A stretch of 64,000 nt of DNA from positions 33,856,458 to 33,920,457 of the forward strand of contig JASEVX010000013.1 of NCBI GenBank assembly GCA_031761405.1, read 5' to 3'. Below are positions 13,501-25,500 of the stretch, piece after piece. Source of the DNA: Serripes groenlandicus. Lineage: Eukaryota; Mollusca; Bivalvia; Cardiida; Cardiidae. The number at the start of each line of letters is the position of its first letter. Within the stretch, counting starts at the first letter, position 1. The position numbers were made by a program, and so were the translations under genes. The notes beneath the pieces are model-generated. The model saw nothing but the letters and a program-made list of their open reading frames with translations, was not told the origin of the DNA and did no database searches.

Positions 13501-16500
13501 TTCCGAATTGGAAGGGCGTCCGTCCTTGCAGCCCAGGGTGTTCCGAACGAGGCTATCAAAAAGATGGGTAGGTGGCAATCCAATGCCTTTGAAAGGTACA
13601 TCCGCCTTATTTAAATTTGGATTGTGTTATTGTTCGATCAGTGGGCTGTCTGCTAAGACACCTCCTAAGTCTACTTCCAGGTGTTTGGATAATAGGGGAT
13701 TCACTGGTTGCCAGGGTAGCTGATAGGGCAGCATTTCGAAGGAAAGAGAACCTGGGAATTCAAAGCGGTCAAGTTCACTGGCTGGGAAAAGGGGGCATGA
13801 AATGGAACGAGTTACATGGACAAGTGCAATTGACAATGTTATTCAACTCGCCACCAGCCATGATAATTATCCACCTTGGTGGAAATGATTTAGTATCAAT
13901 AAAACAGGGAAAGCTTATAAAGTCTATTAAGCGTGACTTAAACTACATTTCGTCAGTCTTTCCATCCGCCCTAATTGTCTGGTCAGATATCTTGCCCAGG
14001 TTGTCGTGGAGGGGGATAACACCCACCCTGGAGAATCTGGGTAAGATAAATAGAAAAAGAAAGCGCATCAACAGGGCAGGGCGCCAAATGGCTCGTGAGC
14101 TTCCTAGAGGCCGGGTCATAATTCACGAAATTGATACCGAAACAAAAGGTCTGTTTTCAAGGGATGAAGTGCACCTTTCCCCTGTGGGTAATGATATATT
14201 TCTTAGTACATTGTCGGAAGCAATTGACTCTTTTCTAAAAAATCCGGTTAAGCGTTTGTATGATGCCAATCAGTAGGCCTCAGAATGGGGGTCAAATTTA
14301 GATAAAATTTGCTGTGGCGGTATTCTTGCGGCCAGTGAGTGGACGGCGTGGTGTAACAATATTTTACGGATATTTATACTGGGAATTTGTACTTTTCTTC
14401 GGCACTCCTCCATCCGACCTCGGCGCCTGGACTCTGCATTAAACAGGAACGGGGCCTCGGGTGTTGATGGGGGAAGCTTCGAATTGGTGGGGGCTGCCTT
14501 GCATGGCATGTCAAACAATGACGGAACCTTGTGAGGTGGCCTCCTCCGGTTGTCAAGCATATCAAAACTTTATGTCATTAGATTTTAGGGGAGAGGGATG
14601 TCCAGAACAAGCAATGGATGCATTGTATTAGCGCATCCCTCGTGGACCCCGTTTTTTAGGCTCTTTGGATTTATGGAATTGTAAAAGTAAACTTGGATGG
14701 AAATGGAGCTTGTTATTTTCAGAGGAGGATCGGATTTTGTTCACCGCGCCGTCCACAATGTAGCTATACCCCAACGTCCAATTTTTATTCCACTTAATAA
14801 ATATGTGAACAGTGAATCTATCTTGTTTTACACACTCGCCCTGGCACAAAGTGCAAGGGACAAGTTTTACTTGTGTTCTCCTTGTCCAATTGCCTAATGT
14901 CACCCCCTCCCTCCATTTAACATATTAAGTTATGTCAGCATCCTTAAATAATCAGGATTATGGCTGTAACAATAATCCAATTTGTTTCGGGGCTGACATA
15001 TAGGCCGATTCATTTTCATGAGTTCATTTACTTCCGCATCTCGTTCTTAAGGGCGCTTGCCTATGTATTCTGGCTGAATGAGCGCCTAATCACAAAGATG
15101 TAAACATTTGGTTTACTTGGCTTTTATCTGTCAACGCTACATTTCGGAACAGAATTGCACGCAATCGGAATACTCGGCCTTTTCCAACATTCTCTTTCGC
15201 GAAGACGGACTGTTCAAGCTTTTCAAATTTCCCACCCAACCCAACCCATTTCTCTGTATTTTGAACATCTGATGCTGCGCTAGGTTTTTTCTACTTTCAG
15301 CCTCTAGGGAATTACAGCCAAAGGTCCGGGAAGACTGCGACAAGTAAAGCGAATCAGGCCTGTTTAGTCTAGTATGCAGCGGGCAAGATTTTCAGCAGCA
15401 GTTACGAGAAGTCTGCGTACAGTCTAGATAGAATATTTGACATTGCTTCAAAACGAGTGTTTTAGGAAGAAACTTTTATTGTATTAGTCATTATTTTCTT
15501 TTATTTTCGTCGTTGGCGGTATTCTTGCGGCCAGTGAGTGGACGGCGTGGTGTAACAATATTTTACGGATATTTATACTGGGAATTTGTACTTTTCTTCG
15601 GCACTCCTCCATCCGACCTCGGCGCCTGGACTCTGCATTAAACAGGAACGGGGCCTCGGGTGTTGATGGGGGAAGCTTCGAATTGGTGGGGGCTGCCTTG
15701 CATGGCATGTCAAACAATGACGGAACCTTGTGAGGTGGCCTCCTCCGGTTGTCAAGCATATCAAAACTTTATGTCATTAGATTTTAGGGGAGAGGGATGT
15801 CCAGAACAAGCAATGGATGCATTGTATTAGCGCATCCCTCGTGGACCCCGTTTTTAGGCTCTTTGGATTTATGGAATTGTAAAAGTAAACTTGGATGGAA
15901 ATGGAGCTTGTTATTTTCAGAGGAGGATCGGATTTTGTTCACCGCGCCGTCCACAATGTAGCTATACCCCAACGTCCAATTTTTATTCCACTTAATAAAT
16001 ATGTGAACAGTGAATCTATCTTGTTTTACACACTCGCCCTGGCACAAAGTGCAAGGGACAAGTTTTACTTGTGTTCTCCTTGTCCAATTGCCTAATGTCA
16101 CCCCCTCCCTCCATTTAACATATTAAGTTATGTCAGCATCCTTAAATAATTAGGTATATAATACATATATATACAGACAGTGAAGACTGGTGAGACTATG
16201 CATTAACCTATCCCAACATATAAAAATATCTGGGCAAAATAATGAAAAAAATATGTGAATTAAAGCATAATTATTGAAAAGAGTTAAAAAACAAAAGGAT
16301 ATCACAATAACTCACCTTGAGCAAAGCTCAGGTGAGCTAAAAACAAAAACAATGAAATATGCTTTTAAGTATTTAAGAATTACTAAGTGCTAAGTAAGGT
16401 TGGTGGAACTGGAGCCAGAGCACATAGTATTACAGTGATTTAGTTCCTTCATATAGACGCTTTCTGACGCCTCGGCAGCAGATAGCTTTTTGAAAACATA

Positions 16501-19500
16501 GTGACAAAAGAAGAAATTGCTCAAAACAAGCAATTTCTCCTTTTGACACAATGTTTTCCACTTTTAGTCATAGGTTATCCATTCAATTATAGAGATATTT
16601 TATTTTTTCACAAAATATGTTCAAAGTCGTCTGCTGCAGAATTGTCGTATGAGGGAAAGGGTTCAGAAATAGCAGAAACAAGAGCACCGCGTACGGCACA
16701 GACGCTCGACTGATAGAAAACAGAAAAAAAGCTGAGCTGAACAAAAAACCTCAACCGGACGACCACGCCGCCGCCGCCGCCACCGGACGACCACGCCAAC
16801 GACGACGCCAGGGTCTTGACAATAGCTTTCGTTTTTTCAAAAGTCGAGCTAAAAATATTAGACAAATACTTACGGACAACTTTCTTGAAGAAAAGGTCGA
16901 AAACCTTTCCACTGTATCTCGTATCTAGAAAGTCAACCGCCAATTTACCATTACCGTTCTTCACCATAGTACTGTGGATTATAACCCAGACTTAATCCTT
17001 TCCCAAATACAACAAATCTGCTCAGAACGACTTTGAAAACATTTAGTCAAAAATATGGAAACACTCTATATTAAATGAAAGAAGGATTATTGAATAAGAT
17101 TGAAAGCATTGTGGCAAAAGTACTCATTATGAACAAATTTTTCTTTTGACATAATAGTTTCAAAAGGTATCTCTATATATGGGAACATCTAACACAAGAG
17201 AATCCGAAAACACTTTCAAAACATTTGGGAGGAAATATGGAAAATGCGTGCGAATGAAATCATAATTATTAAAAATAAAATATTAATATTTGAACATTTT
17301 GATTTTTCCACAATGTTTTCAAATCGTCTACCACAAACGCGTCAAAATGCATGATGAGGTCTGCATGTGGGAAAGAGGACATCCATTCCCTGGCAGACCC
17401 TTGTCACAAGAAAGATAGTTTGACGGCCGAAGGATTTGATACTAAATCTAAACCCTTTCCCACATCCTGCAGCAGACAACTTTTAAAAACATTGTGACAA
17501 AAGGAGAAATTGTTCGAAACAATTTGCCACCAAATGTTCAACTTTTTTCAGTAATTATACATTTAATCGTCTGCTGTGATTTGGCCAATTTCTTAACCCT
17601 TTCCCTCATATAGACGCTTTCTGACGTCTCTGCAGCAGACGGCTTTTTGAAAACATAGTGACAAAAGAAGAAATTCCACAAAACGTGCAATTTCTCCTTT
17701 TGCCACGATGTTTTCCACTTTTTGTCATAGGTTATCCATTCAATTATGGAGATTTTCCATGTTTTGACAAAATACGTTCAAAGTCGTCTGCTGCAGAATT
17801 GCTGTATGAGGGAAAGGGTTAAAGCAACAAAGGTTTTATGCCCATAGACATTCACTGCTAGTTTGACGAAGATAAGAATAGAACTGAAGTTGAAGACTGG
17901 ACAAGACCTATTTGGCCAAAATTTGGATAATTCAAAAATGCCTCGGGTGATTTGGCGGGTTATCGAACTTGGCCCAGACATTATGCCAAATATCCAAGGA
18001 TGAAAACTATTTTACTTTAATAGATAGCAGACAAAGGTTATTCTGCCAATTTTGGATAATTCAAATGTGCCTTTGGTTATTCTGCTAGTTATCAAATTTG
18101 GACCAGACATGTGGTGTTGATCAGATGAAAACAGTTAGACTAAGACCCCTGCCGCAAGTGTTACATCTATCGACAGGCATATAAAAGGGGAAACAACCCT
18201 GGAAGTTCAAAGATTAATCAAAAGCAAAACAATTTAGGTCTGCTACATATATGACCCAAGTTTGCACTGATGACATTTTTAGTCTATTAATGGAAGATAA
18301 ATGACAAGAGAATAAAACTCATGCCACAAGGATTTACAGTTCTCAAGGCTACCAAATATATTGACTTGAATAGTGATTTACCTGAATCCCTTTGTCATAA
18401 ACATCTGTGTAACTTTTACTAGAGTTTTCTCAGAAGGTAGCGGCACAATCTTAGTGATCGTGTGATATACTGATTCTCCGTGTCCATTAATAATCTGGTC
18501 TTTCATTGCATCCAGGGGCTGTTTCAAAATTGTTTCTAGTAGAAAGACTCTTTCTGAAAGAATAAAGGAAAAGGGTCATATATTTCAAAGTTGTCTTAAG
18601 TAAAGAGGCTCTTATGCCTTACCAACATAGCAAGAATCTGCATCAGATGATTTATATGACGAACAATAGTTTAATCGTTGAATAGAAATGAAAACATTGT
18701 GCCAAAAGAAGAAATTGCTCAGTATTTTCAAATGCGTTTGCTGCAGAGGCATCAGAAAGCACCTGTATGTGGTTAAGGGTTAACTCTTTGTCTCTTTGCC
18801 GACGCGTTTTGAGGCATCTGCAGCTGATGTCTTTATAAAATTTGTTTCTCCTTTTGCCACAACGTTTTCAACTTTTATCAATAATTATACTTTCACATTT
18901 TCAGGTTTTTCTATAAACAGAGTAGAAGAACAGTAAAGTGTTTGTTTATTATATTGTCATCTCTATTGAAAGGGCCAGCCATTTCCATCTTATGAGACAC
19001 CTTTATCCTGTACACATTTTTACTTCCCATGGCCTATCTTTTTACAAGGTACCCGGCAGACAGGCTTTCGGTACCATTATTTAACTATCTTGCGGCTAAC
19101 CAACTGGCCATATCAGAACTGACCCCACGGTCACCACTTGGACTCAAAACTTTGACCTCCTGCTCATGATTTACCAAGCTTTTTTCAAAGTCTTCCAAAG
19201 ATGGATATGCATACCAATTTTGGTAACTCCCGAGTTATGCAGCATAGGAGATATCGCCTAAAAAAAATTTGGTTGAAAAACGGACTGAAGGAGAGACATA
19301 CTTGGTGCAACCCTATAGTCCCCCTTGGACTTCCGTAAGGGAACTAAAAATACAAGAGAAAATACAAACTTGCTTAATTATTACTTGCAATTTTTCATTT
19401 TTCCAAAATATTTTTAAAAGGCATCTGCTGCAAAGGTACAAAATGTCATGAGAAAATAGGGAACAGTAAATATTATGTAAATAGCAGTTTCTCCTTTTCA

Positions 19501-22500
19501 CACAATATTTTCATAAAGAATCTGGTGTAGAACACAAGACATCCATATTGGATAAATGGTCATTCAAATCACACTTACCGGTAAACAATGCAAATCTGGC
19601 TGCGGCATGTAAATAGTTGTCTTGGTCATTTTCCGCCAGTTTGTTAAAGGCAACCCTGTTTACCCTGACATAAATGGAAACTAATAAAATGTCAAGCCAA
19701 TAGATGTCACAATGGGGCTTCCTGTATAGGTAGGCGAACACCGTCCTGAGGTCTAAACAGTCTCTGGAGCAATTACACGCCACCCCAGAGTTGACGTCAA
19801 TTATCTCCTTCACTGAAATAGAAAACACTTGTTGCATTGAGGTTTATATGAAATCTAAGTTTGACTTTTTTGTTTATTTTTCCAGCCTTGTTGAACAAAA
19901 TGAATTACAGGGGATTTTTCCAGTGATTTTGTCTTTTCTTTATTTTACAAAAGCTGTGTTGTTATCGAGTTAACAAATGGTCAAATTGCACCTAAACCTT
20001 TTACTAGATATAGAAACATTTTGATGCATCTAAAACAGATGAATTTGAAAATATTCTAACAAAAGGAGAATTGGATCACAAAGACTAATCTGTTTTCCAA
20101 AAATGTTTTCAATCCTATTCAATAATTATACTTTTATTTATAGAGAGTTTCTATGGTTTTAGCAATTTCTCCTTGTATCACAATGTTTTTAACTCTATAT
20201 AACCCTTTCCAACATATAGACACTTTCTGACGCCTATGCAGCAGACGACTTTTTGAAAACATAGTGACAAAAGAAGAAATTGCACAAAACGTGCAATTTC
20301 TCCTTTTGCCACAATGTTTTCCACTTTTAGTCATAGGTTATCCATTCAATTATGATTTTCTATGTTTTGACAAATAATTCGTCTGCTGCAGAATTTTCGT
20401 ATGAGAGAAAGCGTTAAATAGCTTGAAAATATTATGTTATAAGGTGATATTACCCATAATATGCAATTTTCTTCTTTTGCCATTGACTTCAACTCTATGT
20501 AATAATTATACTTTCATTTCTAGAGGTATTCCATATTTTTAACTAGATGTTTTCAAAGTTGTCTGCTGCAAATTTGTTGTATATTGGAAACAGTTAAGTC
20601 CACAATGTTTTCAACCCTATATATACTTTCATATACAGTTAAACCTGTGCTGAAGACCAACTTCCTATCGCAATTCCCTGTCTATAGCAACCACACTTTA
20701 AATTTCCCAATTAATCATTTTCTGCATAAATCATTGACAATCAAAGACCACATGTGAATCAAGAGGGCCAAGATGGCCCTAAATCGATCTCCTGAATATT
20801 TTTAAAGTGTTTACCTAAAGGAGTCTATATAGGGCCATTTTTGACACCAGGGCTATAATTTGTCCTATCTTGGTAGAGGTCCACTAGATCTAGATTTCAA
20901 ATATCAACTTTAAGACAAGATTTTTTTAAGTTTTTCCCTATACAAGTATAATATTATGTAAACAAGTGACCTGGGATGGGGCCATTTTTTACCCCAGGGC
21001 TATAATTTGAACAATCTTGGTAGAGGTCCACTAGATGAAGCTACATACCAAATTTCAAAGGCCTGGGCCTTCTACTTTTAGACAAGATTTTTTTTTAAGT
21101 TTTGGTTAATTTCCCTTTTTTTGTTGCCGTGGCAACCAGAGTTCTCAATTGAATTTAAATCTTTGAACAATTTTGAAAGAGGGCCACCAAAGGAACACTC
21201 CTGTGAAGTTTGGTTGAAATTGGTCTTGTGGTTAAGGAGGAGATGATGTTTAAAGCTAAAAGTTAACGACGGACGACGACGGACAGAAAGTGATCAGAAT
21301 AGCTCACCTTGAGCCTTTGGCTCTACGTGATCTAAAAAGACCATATTGTTCTCTTCTCATGGATGGTCTTTAACCCTTTTCCTCATACAACAATTCTGCA
21401 GCAGACGACTTTGAACACATTTGTCAAAAAATGGAAAATCTCTATAATTAAATGGATAAACTATGACTAAATGTGGAAAACATTGTGGCAAAAGCAGAAA
21501 TTGCTCGTTTTGAGCAATTTCTTCTTTTGTCACTATGTTTTCAAAAAGATGTCTGCTGCAGAGGCGTCATAAAGCGTCTATATGAGGGAAAGGGTTAAAC
21601 ACAGGTTAGACTGTACATGTACAGAGATTTTCCATATTTTAACCTAGATGTCTGCTGCAAATATGTTGTTAGTGGGAAGGATTTAAGTACACAATGTTTT
21701 AAACCCTATATTCAATAATTATACTTTCATATTTAGATATTTTAACCTCGATGTTTTCAAAGTCGTCTGCTTCATATTTTGTTGTACGTGTGATAGGGGT
21801 TTTTCTTACCTGTAGGACAAGTTTTGAACGGTTTCAGATCCAGGTTTGGACCCAGTAACAGATATATAATGCATTGCCATTCACCGTTACTAGAAAACTT
21901 CTGCAGTGCAAGAGTCCAAACATCGTTGTCCTTGATTCGTCTTAATTGGTCGTAACAGGAAACCAGCTCTGATTCTGAAATATACATTACAGTCAAACCT
22001 ATGCTCGAGACCACCTTTGTATAAAAACTCTGTCTACAGCAACCACACTTTAAATATCTTCAATTACTCAATTTCTGAATAAATGTTACTGCAATTAAAG
22101 ACCACCTGTTAACAAAAAACATATGGTTCTCTTCCCATTGGTGGTCTTTAAACACAGGTTGGACTGTATATAGCATTGATAACAAAACATGTTTATAAGC
22201 AAATTTTGAGCAATTTCTCCTGTCACAATGGTCTTAAAAGTTGTCTGCTACATCAGCAGTTTAATCAGTATATTTATCCAGAAACCAATGCATCCGTCAT
22301 AATAAAGCTATCCCATAATACCATGAGCAGCAAGAACGGAATACATTACATGTATTTCTAAAGTCTTTGGTATGACCGGACTGCGGAAGAAAACACAAGT
22401 CAACAATTCATCAGGCACAAATATTGAAGAGTTGAAAAACAAGAGGGCCATGATGGCCCTGGATCGCTCACCTAAATTATGCAATGTGATTTCTAAAGCA

Positions 22501-25500
22501 AAACACATCAAGACAAGTACTCTGACAAAGATTCAAAATGCAACCTGTTAAAAATGTTAACAAGATTTTCCTTCATTTGGCCTAGTGACCTACTTTAAAG
22601 GGCCATAATTCAGTCATGCATGGACGGATCTGGTTTTCAAAAGGAACTGAGCTCTCATGTATATCTAGCTACTGTATGACATGGTAAACATCTGATAATA
22701 AATGATGACTTTATCTTGTTCACAAGGTCAATTATAGCAATTTTGCCAATTTTAAAGGGCCATAATCCCGTCATGCATAGACGGATCGAAAGGAACCGAG
22801 CTCTCATGGATATCTAGCTACTGAATAAGTTTGGTAAACATCGGATAATAAATGAAGACTTTATCATGTTCACAAGAAATTGTGCACAGAGGATGGACGA
22901 AGGGCGATCACAAAAGCTCACCTCGTCACTATGTGACAGGTGAGCTAAAAATATTGTAAAGGGAGAAATTGCTCATTTTGAAATGTCGTCTGCTGCAGGT
23001 GAATTAAAATTGTGTCTGCCCTTGGGAAAGGGTTAAAAAGGAATATTTAAACAGAAATACCCTGTAGCTGCAGTAGTTGCATAACAGCCAAAGTGACGAA
23101 ACGTAATTTATCGTCTGAATTCGCGACAGACTGCATGAATCCGTCCACATAAGATAGAAATCCCTCCTGGATGGCTCCCATTTGGCATAGTATCTTTCCT
23201 TTCCACCAGTGACCCTATAGATGATAAATATTTTATTTACCATTAGTTTAAAGTGGCATTTCTATCCAGAGGGAAGAAAACTCATGTAAAAAAAGTTCAA
23301 ATCAATTTTTTTAAAAGTAAGAAGCTGAATGGGTTTGGGATTAACCACAAACATGTTAGCCAAAGAGCCCACACTCACAAATTATACTTTTCTCCAAGAT
23401 TTCAGGATTTTAAAAACGGAGCCGTTCATGTACATTTTCATTCCGGAATGTATTTAAAGGTTGGATGTCATATAAAAACCGTGTTGAGATAAAATGTACA
23501 TAACTGTTATAAAAACACACTCAGTTCAATGAGGCATATACATTGTATACACAATAAGTATGTGTATCTAGTGCTTTTAAAGTAATATAAATGCTGTTTA
23601 TGGAAAGTCACAGACAACTAACATTATCTTGTTTCCATAGTTTTCTGTGACATACCTGAAATTACTTACGCAATAAGTAAATGTTTATTGTTTGGTGTTA
23701 AACTCCGCTTTCAACATGTTTTATGTTATATCACGTAGTTTCCTGGGTAAGTTACCAGTGCTACTGGTCTATTTATCCTGACATCAGCCAGTCAGTCGTA
23801 ATGCTAACCCAACGACCCTCAGCGCCACGGAAGGCAGCTTTCTATCAATTTTAATGTGGTATGACCCGGCAAGGGATCAAACCTGTTACCGCCCGCATCC
23901 GAGGTGGACGCTCTACCACAACATCATCGAGGCGGTCAAGTAAATGTTTATCTAGTGCTAAACTAATTATGCTGTTTATTAGATGATTTATGGTATGTCA
24001 CAAGGAAATAAGAGAATGTTAGTTTTCTGTGACATACCTGAAATCATCTATATCCCATACACAGCATAATTGTATAATGCTTTAACACTAGATAAACACA
24101 CTTATTGTGTATCTGTGCTTCAATGTTTTTTATAACAGTTGACTTGTGTACACTTTATTCCCCCCCCCCCCCCCCCCCCCGAATGTTTGTATTAGACACC
24201 AACCTTTAAAGAGGTACCTACCGAGCAGGGAAAAAAACCTTTATTTAAATAATTAAAATATGAAAGCTTTCTCATACTACAGTCTAGTTAGAATCAAACA
24301 TGTCCTCATAAAGGTTTATAAGGGAAAACAATTGTTATTCTACTTATTTTTTTTATGTATTTCTATAAGAGTGCAACTTTAAACTTATTCTTTTTACATA
24401 GATTCCTGGAGACATAACCAGTACTTGCGCCGTTTGTGTGGAAAAATCCGAAAGGCAGAACCCACTCATCACTCAGGTTTTCACAATATATATACATTTA
24501 AGAAAAACAAGCCCCGTCCCCTGGCAGCCATGTTTTATTAATACAGTTAAGAACATCATGAAATTGACAATCTGAGCGCAACGTGATTGGATCTTGAGTG
24601 TGAACAAAGTTGGAACGCTTTAAGAGCGGAACAGAATTTTGCGCTCTGATTGAAACAATCATAATGAATGAAAAAATCCAATCACATGAATGCTTTGCTC
24701 ATTGAGCAGTTGCAACAATTTACTCGATAATAATTTTACGAAACTACTTTTGATAAAAAAAAACATTCCCAGTGAGCGTAAAAAGCTATCAATTTGATCG
24801 TAACAGAAACAATAGCTGTCGTACGAAAGCGCGCTCGACTTTTTTGTGCTTGCCAATAAAACAAAACTTTTTAGGGTGATAGAGAAAACATAACCAAGTA
24901 CTTTATCATATTATTTATAAGCAAAGTACTTTATAAGTCGAAAAAAGAGTCATAATTCTTACAAAAACCTTTACTGAATTATGCACTCTTGGTTGTTGGT
25001 GGAGGTTATGATGGTAAGCGGGATCGACAAAAACCAACCTTATGGTATGAAGGATCACAAGAAACGGCAGCCAGCGCATTAGTGAGAGCTTCTTCCCAGC
25101 CCTTTAACGTATAAAACACATTGGCTCTGTTACTGTACACAACTGCGGCTTCCTTATAAAGTTCTTTGGATTGTTTTGAGATATCTAATGCTTCCTCATA
25201 AAGTCTCAGTGCTTCTGAGGTATCCGTTCGCTTAAAAGCCTCATTTCCCGTTTGTTTCACTGATTCCAGTTGTTTTTTCAGTTCTGCGACTGAAATGACA
25301 TTATCTATACATAGTTCCCAATACTACTACAACAAGTAACTGGATTGCAAGCAATACCATAGTCCCCTACCGGTTTACACTAAGTCCAAAAAGGGGCATA
25401 ACTCATTAAAAAATTGACGAAATCCCAGGAAACGCGAACTTGATCTGTGACACATGATTACAGAGGCATATACAAAATTTCAGCTCAATACCTCAAAGCA

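Larger units (their letters stand above)
9801..16150 (+). mobile_element. Ngaro-type tyrosine-recombinase retrotransposon, near-intact
   Basis: A 6350-bp element with split direct repeats: A1 (9801-10078), ORFs, B1 (14315-14952) directly joined to A2 (14953-15230), a 283-bp spacer, then B2 (15514-16150). Coding order is gag-like, RT-RNase H, tyrosine recombinase, SGNH hydrolase, all open. This order and repeat plan are those of Ngaro elements in the DIRS order, which integrate as circles by recombination rather than by a DDE integrase, so no target duplication is expected and none is seen. A1 and A2 are identical by eye and B1/B2 differ by one base in a T run, indicating a young copy. It sits antisense in the intron between exons 13 and 12 of the TRANK1-like gene. 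Confidence 0.93.
20634..21614 (+). mobile_element. ACAGT-ended MITE holding two nested insertions
   Basis: Outer ends TACAGTTAAACCTGTG and ACACAGGTTAGACTGTA. Uninterrupted copies are about 180 bp (21988-22168). Here a HINE-like element (20760-21337) and a TTAA MITE (21370-21598) sit inside it. Confidence 0.8.

Noticed and set aside
14270..16101. Paired minus-strand frames (about 96 and 105 aa) occurring twice
   Set aside because: They repeat only because repeat B is present twice; no protein family motif is visible.
9801..16150. Endogenous retrovirus or LTR element
   Set aside because: No integrase, protease, envelope or LTRs; tyrosine recombinase and split direct repeats identify the DIRS/Ngaro order.
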